Shown: piece after piece, positions 14,874 to 23,424 of the stretch
Position numbering within the stretch: position 1 is the stretch's first letter
Layout of the letters: each line of letters starts with the position of its first letter
From: Rahnella woolbedingensis
Lineage (GTDB): Bacteria; Pseudomonadota; Gammaproteobacteria; Enterobacterales; Enterobacteriaceae
NCBI RefSeq assembly: GCF_003602095.1
Contig: NZ_RAHH01000026.1
Span: 1 to 64,000 of the forward strand
Direction: 5' to 3'
Length of the DNA: 64,000 bases
Notes under the pieces: model-generated
Databases searched by the model: none
What the model was told of the DNA's origin: nothing
Seen by the model: the letters and a program-made list of their open reading frames with translations, nothing else
Position numbers and translations under genes: made by a program

Positions 14874-15809
14874 ATGGCGGATTATGATTTAATTGCCCGG
14901 ATGAACGGTTGTTTTAATGAACTGGAACTGGCGTTGCAGGATCTGGGGCATTTCCTGAGTCAGCTGGAATTATTGCAGGCGCGGGTCTTTGCGCTTCCCG
15001 AGGTTGTTAAAGGTGAAGAACATAACCCTGCAGACAAAATCATCGTCACACCTCACACCGGCGAGGCCGCGCAGCAACTGGCGTTACAGCATTTTCAGCG
15101 CCTGTTTATCCATCATAATAACGAGAATGTCAGCAGCAAATCGGCTGTCCGTTTGCCCGGTGTGTTGTGCTATGCCGTTGACCCAGCTGAGCATCAGTCA
15201 GCCCTGCTTCTTATTGAAGAAGTGAACAAACTGAAGGCCGAGCTGGAACATATTGTCACCGTGGAATCCGGTCTGGCCCGCGAGCAGCGGTTCGAATTTG
15301 TGCATACCCATCTTCGCGGTCTGATTACGCTTAACGCCTACCGTTGCGTGACCTATCTGAACGATCCGGATTCTGTGCGCTTTGGCTGGGCGAATAAGCA
15401 TATTATTAAGAACGTGACACGTGACGAAGTGCTGGCTCAACTGGAGAAAAGCCTGAATGCCGGGCGCGCTGTTTCGCCTTATACACGTGAGCAGTGGATG
15501 GAAAATATTAACCGTGAGATGAGCGATGTGAAGCGTCTGCCTGAGCATGCGGCGCTGAAATTTAAACGTCCGGTGAAAGTGCAGCCCATCGCCCGCGTAT
15601 GGTATCGGAACAGCCAGAAACAGGTGCAACATCCCTGCCCGTTGCCGCTGATTGCGCTATGTCTGCGCTCTGCGATGATGCAGGTACCCAAGTTAGGTGA
15701 ACTACACGATTACGACGTCACGACCATTAAGCATAAGTACAAACCACAATCGCAGCCGCTGAGTCTGCTGATCAAACGCCTGCATTTGTACACCGACTAT
15801 CCGCTTTAA
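14874..15809 (+). CDS. tus: Replication terminus-binding protein Tus
   Basis: A 311-residue protein collinear with Escherichia Tus (309): blocks SSKSAVRLPGVLCYAVD, EHIVTVESGLA, LITLNAYRCVTYL, RFGWANKHIIKN, RDEVLAQLEKSL and KRPVKVQPIARVWY are conserved. Tus binds Ter sites and blocks replication forks from one side. GGAGGA eight bases before the ATG is a strong ribosome-binding site, and the adjoining Ter site implies autorepression. Gene order tus-fumC-manA matches Escherichia except that fumA is absent. Confidence 0.97.
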   Translation: MADYDLIARMNGCFNELELALQDLGHFLSQLELLQARVFALPEVVKGEEHNPADKIIVTPHTGEAAQQLALQHFQRLFIHHNNENVSSKSAVRLPGVLCYAVDPAEHQSALLLIEEVNKLKAELEHIVTVESGLAREQRFEFVHTHLRGLITLNAYRCVTYLNDPDSVRFGWANKHIIKNVTRDEVLAQLEKSLNAGRAVSPYTREQWMENINREMSDVKRLPEHAALKFKRPVKVQPIARVWYRNSQKQVQHPCPLPLIALCLRSAMMQVPKLGELHDYDVTTIKHKYKPQSQPLSLLIKRLHLYTDYPL

Positions 15810-15824
15810 CCCACTGACAGCGGC

Positions 15825-15852
15825 CATAAAAAAGGTCCGGGAAACCGGACCT
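15825..15852 (-). terminator. Terminator of fumC (between convergent tus and fumC)
   Basis: AGGTCCGG (15833-15840) and CCGGACCT (15845-15852) form an 8-pair stem with a GAAA loop read on the plus strand; on the minus strand it is followed by TTTTTTATGG, giving a standard intrinsic terminator for fumC. The plus strand has only a weak T-run, so tus termination is less certain. Confidence 0.8.
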
Positions 15853-15878
15853 CGTTTGCTTTGCGTTAGGGTAAAACC

Positions 15879-17276
15879 TTACGCTTTCATACTGCCAACC
15901 ATCGCTTCCGGACGCACCCATTCATCAAACTGTTCTTCAGTCAGATAACCGAGTTTGAGGGCAGAACCCTTCAGCGTCAGCCCTTCTTTATGGGCTTTCT
16001 TGGCGATTTCGGCCGCTTTGTCATAACCGATATGCGTATTCAGCGCCGTCACCAGCATCAGCGATTCATTCAGCAACTGAGTGATACGGTCGCGGACAGG
16101 TTCAATACCCACTGCGCAGTGCTCGTTAAAACCACGCATTCCGTCGGCCAGCAGGCGCACGGATTGCAGGAAGTTATGAATCACCAGCGGGCGGAAGACG
16201 TTCAGTTCAAAGTTGCCGGAAGCCCCGCCGATATTCACCGCCACGTCGTTACCCAGCACCTGCGCGCACAGCATGGTCATGGCTTCGCACTGCGTCGGGT
16301 TCACTTTGCCCGGCATGATGGAACTGCCCGGCTCGTTTTCAGGGATAGAAATTTCGCCAATGCCGCAGCGCGGCCCGGAAGATAACCAGCGCACATCATT
16401 GGCGATTTTCATCAGCGAAGCAGCCAGACCTTTCAGTGCCCCGTGACCGTGAACCAGCGCATCGCAGGTAGCCAGCGCTTCGAATTTATTCGGCGACGTC
16501 ACAAACGGCTGTTGAGTCAGTTCCGCCAGCGCTTTTGCCACGCGCACCGCATATTCCGGATGTGTGTTCAGCCCGGTACCGACGGCAGTACCGCCCAATG
16601 CCAGCTCAGCAATGTGCGGAATGCTGTTTTCAATGTGCGTTAAATTGTGTGCCAGCATCGCTACCCAGCCAGAGATTTCCTGACCCAGCGTCAGAGGCGT
16701 GGCGTCCTGTAAATGAGTACGACCAATTTTAACGATATCGCGAAACGCATCCGCTTTGGCGGCCAGCGTTTTGTGCAGCACTTTCAGCTCCGGGAGCAGC
16801 GTTTCACGCAGTTCGATCACGGCAGCGACGTGCATCGCGGTCGGGAAGACATCGTTAGAACTTTGGCTCTTGTTCACGTCATCATTCGGGTGAACTTTGC
16901 GCGCTTCGCCCCGCTCGCCACCGAGAATTTCACTGGCACGGTTCGCCAGCACTTCATTCATGTTCATATTGGTCTGGGTGCCGGAACCGGTCTGCCAGAT
17001 AGCCAGCGGGAATTCAGCCGGATGCTGACCGGCAAGCACTTCATCTGCGGCAGCTACAATGGCGTTTCCGCGCTCTGCCGGCAGCAAACCTAAATCCATA
17101 TTCACGCTGGCCGCCGCGCGTTTGGTCAGAGCCAGCGCGTGGATCAGCGCCTCAGGCATTTTTTCAGAAGAAATACGAAAATGCTCCAGGGAACGTTGCG
17201 TCTGTGCGCCCCAAAGTTTATCTGCCGGAACATCAATTGGCCCCATTGAGTCTTTTTCAATGCGTGTTGCTGCCAT
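15879..17276 (-). CDS. fumC: Class II fumarate hydratase
   Basis: A 465-residue iron-independent fumarase of the fumarase/aspartase superfamily, interconverting fumarate and L-malate in the TCA cycle. The superfamily signature [11 protein letters not shown] with following TQCEA is present, as are the substrate-binding [10 protein letters not shown] and [10 protein letters not shown] segments. Length equals family norm (467 in Escherichia). FumC is the oxidative-stress-tolerant fumarase. It is convergent with tus and divergent from manA, conserved order with Escherichia. Confidence 0.96.
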   Translation of the reverse strand: MAATRIEKDSMGPIDVPADKLWGAQTQRSLEHFRISSEKMPEALIHALALTKRAAASVNMDLGLLPAERGNAIVAAADEVLAGQHPAEFPLAIWQTGSGTQTNMNMNEVLANRASEILGGERGEARKVHPNDDVNKSQSSNDVFPTAMHVAAVIELRETLLPELKVLHKTLAAKADAFRDIVKIGRTHLQDATPLTLGQEISGWVAMLAHNLTHIENSIPHIAELALGGTAVGTGLNTHPEYAVRVAKALAELTQQPFVTSPNKFEALATCDALVHGHGALKGLAASLMKIANDVRWLSSGPRCGIGEISIPENEPGSSIMPGKVNPTQCEAMTMLCAQVLGNDVAVNIGGASGNFELNVFRPLVIHNFLQSVRLLADGMRGFNEHCAVGIEPVRDRITQLLNESLMLVTALNTHIGYDKAAEIAKKAHKEGLTLKGSALKLGYLTEEQFDEWVRPEAMVGSMKA

Positions 17277-17523
17277 TACTGTCTCCTTTGATGCTTATTG
17301 CGATAATAAATCAGATTTTTTAGCAGGTTCTTGATTGCCGCGCGCGCTCCCACGCATCCGTTGGCGGCCCGTTAATTATAGTGACTTATAAGGCGGGCGT
17401 ATAATTCGATTCGTTCTCCATTCCGAAAATATACACCCATGGCACTTTTTGGTGCTTCGTAGTTGTAATGCCTGCTTTGGCATTGTTTACTAGGCGGCAA
17501 TATTTTCTATTCAGGATGAAGCA

Positions 17524-18705
17524 ATGCAAAAGATGCATAACGGTGTACAAAATTACGCCTGGGGCAGTAAAGACGCGCTGACCAAACTCTACGGTATTAC
17601 CGATCCGCAAGACCGCCCGATGGCCGAATTGTGGATGGGGGCTCATCCTAAAAGCAGTTCTCAGGTTGAGAACGCCAGCGGCCAGACCGTCTCACTTCGC
17701 GACCAAATCAGCGCCGATCTTATTGGCCAGTTAGGGACTAAAGTCGCTAAACGTTTTGGCGAGTTACCCTTCCTGTTTAAAGTGCTTTGCGCAGATCAGC
17801 CGCTTTCCATTCAGGTTCACCCAAGTAAAGGTGCCGCTGAGGTTGGTTTCGCGAAAGAAAACGCCGCCGGAATTCCTCTCGACGCCCCCGAGCGTAATTA
17901 TAAAGATCTGAATCACAAGCCTGAGCTGGTTTATGCTCTTACGCCTTTCCAGGCGATGAACGGTTTTCGCGAGTTGCGCGACATCGTCTCTTTACTGCAA
18001 CCTGTTGCAGGCGCGCATCAGCTGATTGCCAGCTTCCTGAATTTCCCGGATGTTGACCATCTGCGTACCCTGTTTGCCGGTCTCCTGAGCCTTGAAGGTG
18101 AAGAAAAACCTCGTGCGCTGGACGTTCTGAAGTCCGTGCTCGATGAGCAACACGGAGAGCCGTGGGACACAATCCGCAGCATTGCTGAATTTTATCCTGA
18201 TGACAGCGGCCTGTTTTCCCCGCTGCTGCTGAACGTTATCACCCTGCAACCGGGTGAAGGCATGTTCCTGTACGCCGAAACCCCGCACGCTTATCTGAAA
18301 GGCGTTTCTCTGGAAGTCATGGCGAATTCCGATAACGTTCTGCGTGCCGGTCTGACGCCGAAATATATCGATATTGCTGAATTACTGGCCAATCTGAAAT
18401 TCAACGCGAAACCGGCAGCTGAATTACTGACCACGCCGGTTGTAAAAGGCGCGGAACTCAACTTCCCTATTCCTGTCGAAGATTTTGCGTTTTCTATTCA
18501 CAGCCTTGCAGCAGAACCGCAAACGCTGGAACAGGACAGCGCGGCTATCGTTTTTTGCATTGAAGGCCAGAGCATTCTGGCAAAAGATGACGAAACGCTG
18601 GTGCTCAACCCCGGCGAGTCCTGTTATTTGTCAGCCGGTGAATCTCCGGTTACGGTCAGCGGTAATGGTCGCATTGCACGGGTGTTCAATACACTCGCGA
18701 AATGA
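17524..18705 (+). CDS. manA: Mannose-6-phosphate isomerase
   Basis: A 393-residue type I phosphomannose isomerase that interconverts mannose-6-phosphate and fructose-6-phosphate. Zinc ligands are visible in SIQVHPSK (Gln, His), HKPELVYAL (Glu) and the ETPHAY region (His); MAELWMGAHPKS and the EVMANSDNVLRAGLTPKYID block are almost identical to Escherichia ManA. The start ATG at 17524 overlaps a second ATG four codons on; the first gives the normal family N-terminus. Two terminators follow. Confidence 0.95.
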   Translation: MQKMHNGVQNYAWGSKDALTKLYGITDPQDRPMAELWMGAHPKSSSQVENASGQTVSLRDQISADLIGQLGTKVAKRFGELPFLFKVLCADQPLSIQVHPSKGAAEVGFAKENAAGIPLDAPERNYKDLNHKPELVYALTPFQAMNGFRELRDIVSLLQPVAGAHQLIASFLNFPDVDHLRTLFAGLLSLEGEEKPRALDVLKSVLDEQHGEPWDTIRSIAEFYPDDSGLFSPLLLNVITLQPGEGMFLYAETPHAYLKGVSLEVMANSDNVLRAGLTPKYIDIAELLANLKFNAKPAAELLTTPVVKGAELNFPIPVEDFAFSIHSLAAEPQTLEQDSAAIVFCIEGQSILAKDDETLVLNPGESCYLSAGESPVTVSGNGRIARVFNTLAK

Positions 18706-18718
18706 TCCAAAGCCTAAA

Positions 18719-18752
18719 CAAAACGGGGCTAACTGCCCCATTTTGATGATTT
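18719..18752 (+). terminator. Terminator downstream of manA
   Basis: GGGGC TAACT GCCCC hairpin flanked by AAAA and TTTT, followed a few bases later by ATTTTTTTG. It stands 15 bases after the manA stop. Confidence 0.7.
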
Positions 18753-18785
18753 TTTTGCTGATTCAGCTACACTGAGAAGACTAAT

Positions 18786-18810
18786 AACGCCGTAAGGCGT
18801 TTTTTATTTT
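18786..18810 (+). terminator. Second intrinsic terminator before ydgA
   Basis: AACGCC GTAA GGCGTT stem with a following T-rich tract (TTTTTATTTT). Together with the upstream hairpin it isolates ydgA from manA transcription. Confidence 0.8.
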
Positions 18811-18839
18811 CGGGATATTTCATAAGGATAAACAGAGAT

Positions 18840-20381
18840 ATGAAGAAGTCATTAGTCGCTGTAAGCGTCATTGTAGTCCTTGGCGCGGCCTGGACAGGCG
18901 TCTCGTGGTCCACGGGTAAAATGATTGAGCAGCATATGGATGAGCAGGTCGCCAATGCCAACAGCCAGCTGCAAAACGCTTATCCGAAAGCCGGTTTGAA
19001 ACTCAGCTATGAAGATTACCAGCGCGGGCTGTTCAGCAGCAAAATGCGTATTGTTCTGCGCCCAGACGCTGCCGCTGCCACCGCAGGCAGCAGTGTGCTG
19101 AAAACCGGCGACGAAATTGCCTTTAACGAAACCATCGATCACGGTCCTTTCCCTGCCGCTCAGCTGAAAAAATTCAACCTGATCCCAAGCATGGCGTCTG
19201 TTCATTCTGAACTGCAAAACACGCCGACAGTCAAAGGCCTGTTTGATGTCACCAAAGGCAAATCCCTGGTCACCATCGACACCCGCGTTTCCTACAGCGG
19301 CGCGAGTGCATCAGCCATTGACATCATTCCGGTGACGTACCAGAAAGAAGAAACCCAGCTGGCCTTCTCTGGCGGTACCATCAATGTGGATGTCGATAAA
19401 GAACTGACCGCCATGAAGCTTGATGCCAATACAGACAGCATTGCGCTGACGTCTAAAAATCAGTGGGGGCAGCTTGAGAAAGTGACTCTGGCCGGTTTTA
19501 GCATGGACAGCGATACCCATCAGGGTAAATTCCAGGTGGGCGTGGGCGATCAGAATCTGACCGTAAAGCAAATTCTGGTGAACGTTGACGGTAAAGACGC
19601 CGGTTCCCTGGACAACTTCAAGCTGGTGAGCAAATTCTCTGAAAACGGCAATAACATTGGCGGTCAGCAGGATTACACCATCGATGCACTGAAAGTTCAG
19701 GGCCAGGATTTCGGGTCTGCAAAACTGACCCTGAAGCTGGATAAGCTGGATGGCGCTGCGCTGAAACAGTTCGCTGACAACTACAATCAGCAGTCACGTG
19801 AATTGCTGATGAAACAAGGTGAACTGGATCCTGCTGCTTATCAGCAACAGGCTGCGGATTTACTGCTGACGAACCTGCCATTACTGCTTAAAGGCAATCC
19901 GTCTATCAGCGTAGCTCCACTGAGCTGGAAAAACAGCAAAGGCGAAAGCAGCTTCAATCTGCAACTGGATCTGAAAGACCCGGCGGCAACACCGGCACAA
20001 TCGCAAGACCAGATGCTTTCTCAGTTGGTGAATAAAGTTGACGCTAAACTGACTATCCCTCTGCCGATGGCCACTCAGGTGACCACTCAGGTTGCACAGA
20101 TTGAAGGTTATAACGCCGACGATGCCGCGAAACTGGCTCAGCAGCAGGTTCAGGGAATTGCCGCGATGGGTCAGATGTTTAAACTGACCACCGTGAAAGA
20201 TGACACCATTTCCAGCAGCTTCCATTACGCTGACAATCAGGTTGACCTGAACGGCCAGAAAATGACGTTGCAGGAATTTGCAGGTCTGTTCGGCATTCTG
20301 GGCGGGCCAGCAGCGCCAGCCCCGACGCCTGAACAGGAAACGCCAGTGACTCCGGCTCCGGCGCCAGTTCCGGCTCAGTAA
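18840..20381 (+). CDS. ydgA: YdgA family protein (DUF945)
   Basis: A 513-residue protein with an N-terminal signal anchor (VAVSVIVVLGAAWTGVSW) and a long periplasmic DUF945 body containing YQRGLFSSKMR near residue 60. The C-terminus is Pro/Ala/Thr-rich (residues about 490-513, repeated APAPTP/VTPAPAP). YdgA lies next to manA in Escherichia as well. It is an inner-membrane-associated protein of unclear function. ATAAGG upstream offers a weak ribosome-binding site. Confidence 0.88.
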   Translation: MKKSLVAVSVIVVLGAAWTGVSWSTGKMIEQHMDEQVANANSQLQNAYPKAGLKLSYEDYQRGLFSSKMRIVLRPDAAAATAGSSVLKTGDEIAFNETIDHGPFPAAQLKKFNLIPSMASVHSELQNTPTVKGLFDVTKGKSLVTIDTRVSYSGASASAIDIIPVTYQKEETQLAFSGGTINVDVDKELTAMKLDANTDSIALTSKNQWGQLEKVTLAGFSMDSDTHQGKFQVGVGDQNLTVKQILVNVDGKDAGSLDNFKLVSKFSENGNNIGGQQDYTIDALKVQGQDFGSAKLTLKLDKLDGAALKQFADNYNQQSRELLMKQGELDPAAYQQQAADLLLTNLPLLLKGNPSISVAPLSWKNSKGESSFNLQLDLKDPAATPAQSQDQMLSQLVNKVDAKLTIPLPMATQVTTQVAQIEGYNADDAAKLAQQQVQGIAAMGQMFKLTTVKDDTISSSFHYADNQVDLNGQKMTLQEFAGLFGILGGPAAPAPTPEQETPVTPAPAPVPAQ

Positions 20382-20449
20382 TATTCTTTACTCCTCCCGC
20401 TGCGAAGCAGGAGGAGTAAAAACTCTCCCGTTACCAAGGACCTCCCGGC

Positions 20450-21121
20450 GTGACCACCTCGACTGACCTCCTTCGTCTGCAAGACGTCTCTTTTACGCTC
20501 AACAATATTCCACTTCTTGAACCTGTTTCCCTCACCCTCAATCCGGGTGAATTCACGCTGCTAACCGGACCTTCGGGCAGCGGCAAAAGTACGTTGCTGA
20601 AGATCATTGCTTCGCTGCAAACCCCGACTGGCGGAAAGCTGTGGTTTAAAGGTGAGGATATCTCGCAGATTTTGCCGGAAACTTACCGCCAGCGCGTTTC
20701 TTACTGTTTCCAGACGCCGTCGCTGTTCGGCGAAACGGTGTATGACAATCTCGCCCTGCCTTATCAGATCCGCAATAAAAAGCCTGATGACGCCAAGCTT
20801 CGCGACTGGCTCAAACGGGTGAATTTATCCGAAGACATGCTGACCAAACGCACGCAGGAGCTTTCCGGTGGAGAAAAGCAGCGCGTCGCCCTGCTGCGTA
20901 ATCTGCAATTTTTGCCGGATGTACTGCTGCTCGATGAGATCACCAGCGCACTGGATGAAGAAAATAAGACAAACATCAATGAGATCATCGCAAGCCTGGC
21001 AGACAAGGAGCGGATCGCCGTGTTGTGGGTTAGCCATGACCAGAATGAAATCCGCCACGCGAAACATGTCGTCACCCTGACCCGTCATTCACAAGGAAGC
21101 GCGGCTCATGAATCAGCATAA
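20450..21121 (+). CDS. fetA: FetA iron-export ABC ATPase
   Basis: A 223-residue ABC ATPase with Walker [11 protein letters not shown]-loop CFQTPSLFG, signature LSGGEKQRV and Walker B VLLLDEITSALD. The unusual DEITSALDE and VSYCFQTPSLFGETVYDNL stretches match Escherichia FetA (YbbL), partner of the FetB membrane protein, linked to iron export and peroxide resistance. It starts with GTG at 20450, preceded by AAGGACC. Its stop overlaps the start of fetB by 14 bases. Confidence 0.9.
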   Translation: MTTSTDLLRLQDVSFTLNNIPLLEPVSLTLNPGEFTLLTGPSGSGKSTLLKIIASLQTPTGGKLWFKGEDISQILPETYRQRVSYCFQTPSLFGETVYDNLALPYQIRNKKPDDAKLRDWLKRVNLSEDMLTKRTQELSGGEKQRVALLRNLQFLPDVLLLDEITSALDEENKTNINEIIASLADKERIAVLWVSHDQNEIRHAKHVVTLTRHSQGSAAHESA

Positions 21122-21881
21122 TATTACCAACCAGTCTCTGGCTCTCGCGCTGATCCTGGTGGTCGTTGCCCTGCTCGTCAGCAAAAAAGAAAAACTCGGC
21201 CTCGAAAAAGACATTATCTGGAGCGTGGCCCGCGCCGTCGTTCAGTTAGTGATTGTCGGCTATGTGCTCAAATACATTTTTGACATCAATAACAGCCTGT
21301 TAACGGTACTGATGGTGCTGTTCATCTGCGTGAATGCCGCGCTGAACGCCAAAAAACGCAGCCGCAATATTGATAACGGTTTTATCATTTCGTTTATTGC
21401 CATTACGGTCGGCACTGCGCTGACGCTTTCTGTTCTGATCCTGAGCGGTTCGATTGAGTTTCTGCCCATGCAGGTTATCCCGATTTCGGGAATGATTGCC
21501 GGTAACGCCATGGTGGCGGTAGGTTTGTGCTACAGCAATCTGAACCAGCGTTTTCTCGATAATCAGCAAAAGATCCTCGAAATGCTGAGCCTCGGTGCGC
21601 CGGTAAAAATGGCTTCAGGACGGATTATTCGTGACAGTATTCGTGCGGCGATGATCCCGACGGTCGATGCGGCTAAAACGGTGGGCATTGTCAGTTTGCC
21701 GGGCATGATGTCCGGGCTGATATTTGCCGGTATCGATCCGGTAAAAGCCATCAAGTATCAGATTATGGTGACATTTATGCTGCTGGCGACGGCCAGTTTA
21801 TCGACAATTATCGCCGGTTATCTGTCTTATAAGCGTTTCTACAATGACCGTGCGCAGCTGCGCGATTTGAAATCATCGTAA
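21108..21881 (+). CDS. fetB: FetB iron-export permease
   Basis: A 257-residue inner-membrane protein of the UPF0014/FetB family with about seven predicted membrane helices. Conserved blocks include SVARAVVQLVIVGYVL, the ALNAKKRS region, PISGMIAGNAMVAVGLCY and IVSLPGMMSGLIFAGIDPVK. It forms the FetAB exporter with the preceding ATPase, whose gene it overlaps by 14 bases. Convergent with the GntR regulator gene. Confidence 0.9.
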   Translation: MNQHNITNQSLALALILVVVALLVSKKEKLGLEKDIIWSVARAVVQLVIVGYVLKYIFDINNSLLTVLMVLFICVNAALNAKKRSRNIDNGFIISFIAITVGTALTLSVLILSGSIEFLPMQVIPISGMIAGNAMVAVGLCYSNLNQRFLDNQQKILEMLSLGAPVKMASGRIIRDSIRAAMIPTVDAAKTVGIVSLPGMMSGLIFAGIDPVKAIKYQIMVTFMLLATASLSTIIAGYLSYKRFYNDRAQLRDLKSS

Positions 21882-21889
21882 TATGTCAT

Positions 21890-21916
21890 TGCCCGTCGGC
21901 GGTTCACTGACGGGCA
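21890..21916. terminator. Hairpin between fetB and GntR regulator
   Basis: TGCCCGTC (21890-21897) and GACGGGCA (21909-21916) pair perfectly over 8 bases in the short gap between convergent genes. No clear T-run follows on either strand, so termination would be weak or bidirectional. Confidence 0.5.
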
Positions 21917-21932
21917 CCCTGCCTTTGCGGCG

Positions 21933-22628
21933 TTATAAATCAGACAACACCTGACGTAAATTCACTTCCCCTGCGCCGTCATCATCAAGATCCAACACCC
22001 CTTCCAGATCGTCGAGATGTTCCTGCATGATTTCTGCTGCCTGGGTGTTGTCCCCGGCTTCGAGCGCATCAATGATTGCCTGATGCTCATCACACTGGCA
22101 TGAAGGGACTTCATTGCGCTGATACAGCGCGACAATCAAAGAACTGCGCACCATCAGATTCGACAAAATTTCACTGAGCACTTCGTTACCTGAAATTTCG
22201 CCCAGTATCAGATGAAACTCACTTAATTCCCGCACCACGGCGCGGCGGTCTTCAGATTGGACCGCTTCACGCTCACCGCGCAAATGGGTGGTGATCCGAT
22301 GGCGATGACGGCGGATGACGTCCGGACCGATACATTCAACGATCGCACGCTCAATCGCGCGGCGGGCAATAAAGACTTCCCGCGCCTCTTTCGCAGTTGG
22401 CTGAGCCACCATCGCGCCGCGGTTAGGTTCAATGGTAACAATACGCTGTAACGCCAGGCGCTGTAAGGCGACCTGAACATGATTACGGTTGGCGCTGAGT
22501 GCCTCAACGAGTTGTGATTCAACCAGACGTGTTCCGGGGCGCAGGCGGTGCCGGGCGATGGCTTTTGATAAAACGTCGACAATGCGCTGAACTTCCAGCT
22601 GCTTGGCGGTTGTAGTGGGATTATTCAT
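21933..22628 (-). CDS. GntR-family regulator (FCD domain)
   Basis: A 231-residue regulator with an N-terminal winged helix (residues 10-75; RLRPGTRLVESQLVEAL) and a C-terminal all-helical FCD ligand-binding domain (about 85-210, with ARRAIERAIVE, EFHLILGEISGN and DEHQAIIDALEAGD). The tail is acidic. It lies downstream of, and in the same direction as, the importer/phosphatase genes and is a candidate regulator of them. Its ligand cannot be inferred from sequence. Confidence 0.85.
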   Translation of the reverse strand: MNNPTTTAKQLEVQRIVDVLSKAIARHRLRPGTRLVESQLVEALSANRNHVQVALQRLALQRIVTIEPNRGAMVAQPTAKEAREVFIARRAIERAIVECIGPDVIRRHRHRITTHLRGEREAVQSEDRRAVVRELSEFHLILGEISGNEVLSEILSNLMVRSSLIVALYQRNEVPSCQCDEHQAIIDALEAGDNTQAAEIMQEHLDDLEGVLDLDDDGAGEVNLRQVLSDL

Positions 22629-22734
22629 GGAATGCTAAATGGCCTCTTTCTGGCAGTTTCCGTGCAAGCTAACATCAACGGTTTGCTTTCGTCATTAGTA
22701 AATGACGTCAAACCTGCAATCACCGGCATGCCGT

Positions 22735-23331
22735 TCAGGAGGCAGCTATCCTGCCAAACCAGCTTTTGACTGGCAATTCAGCCACCTGACGGATGAGCGT
22801 CATCAGCGGTTCGCAAGGATACGTCTCGTCCAGACCACGCAATTCACGTAAAAATGCCAGCGCTGCCTGAGGTGTAGGAAAACGTTCGGACTGAGTGAAA
22901 TACAGATACAGCGCCAGGACCGCCACAGAACGGCTGCGCCCGCCACGACAATGCACCAGCACATTAGCGGCGCGATGTGGCGGATAACTGACTTTTCCCG
23001 GACTGGCCTGCCCCAGTAAACCATCGAGTGCCAGAACGGCTGACAGCAGATGACTGACGGTATTCCCCGCGCCATCAATCAACCCGATTTGCGTTCGCCG
23101 CAGCCAGGTGCTGTCAGGTAAGGCCAGATTGCCGAGCTGTAAATTCACAGCCGTATTCAGGGCGGAGGTAATATTGTGCTGATGCAGTAAATAAGCATCC
23201 TGCGCCGCAGGGCCATTTCCCAGATACAACCAGCGATGATGCTGGCCAGTAACCGGCACAATTTTGATGAGTAAAGGTCTGCTGTCTTCTTCTTGTACGG
23301 CCTGCTTACGTGATTGAAGGGTATCAGTCAT
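22735..23331 (-). CDS. Dual-specificity/tyrosine-type phosphatase
   Basis: A 198-residue cysteine phosphatase with the P-loop VHCRGGRSRS (C-X5-R), catalytic Cys near residue 125 and an aspartate-rich LIDGAGNT segment upstream that may supply the general acid. The start chosen is the ATG with GGAAG six bases before it; a GTG 11 codons upstream is possible. No signal peptide, so cytosolic. It closes an operon coding for an ABC importer, which suggests that the imported compound is phosphorylated or that the enzyme removes phosphate from a derivative. Substrate unknown. Confidence 0.7.
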   Translation of the reverse strand: MTDTLQSRKQAVQEEDSRPLLIKIVPVTGQHHRWLYLGNGPAAQDAYLLHQHNITSALNTAVNLQLGNLALPDSTWLRRTQIGLIDGAGNTVSHLLSAVLALDGLLGQASPGKVSYPPHRAANVLVHCRGGRSRSVAVLALYLYFTQSERFPTPQAALAFLRELRGLDETYPCEPLMTLIRQVAELPVKSWFGRIAAS

Positions 23332-23424
23332 TATCATCTTCCGGACGTCAGTGAGTTCAAGCACGTTAGCACATCAGAAAAAAGCAAACCTTTGCCTGTT
23401 TAGCAGTTTAACGACTTTTACGAT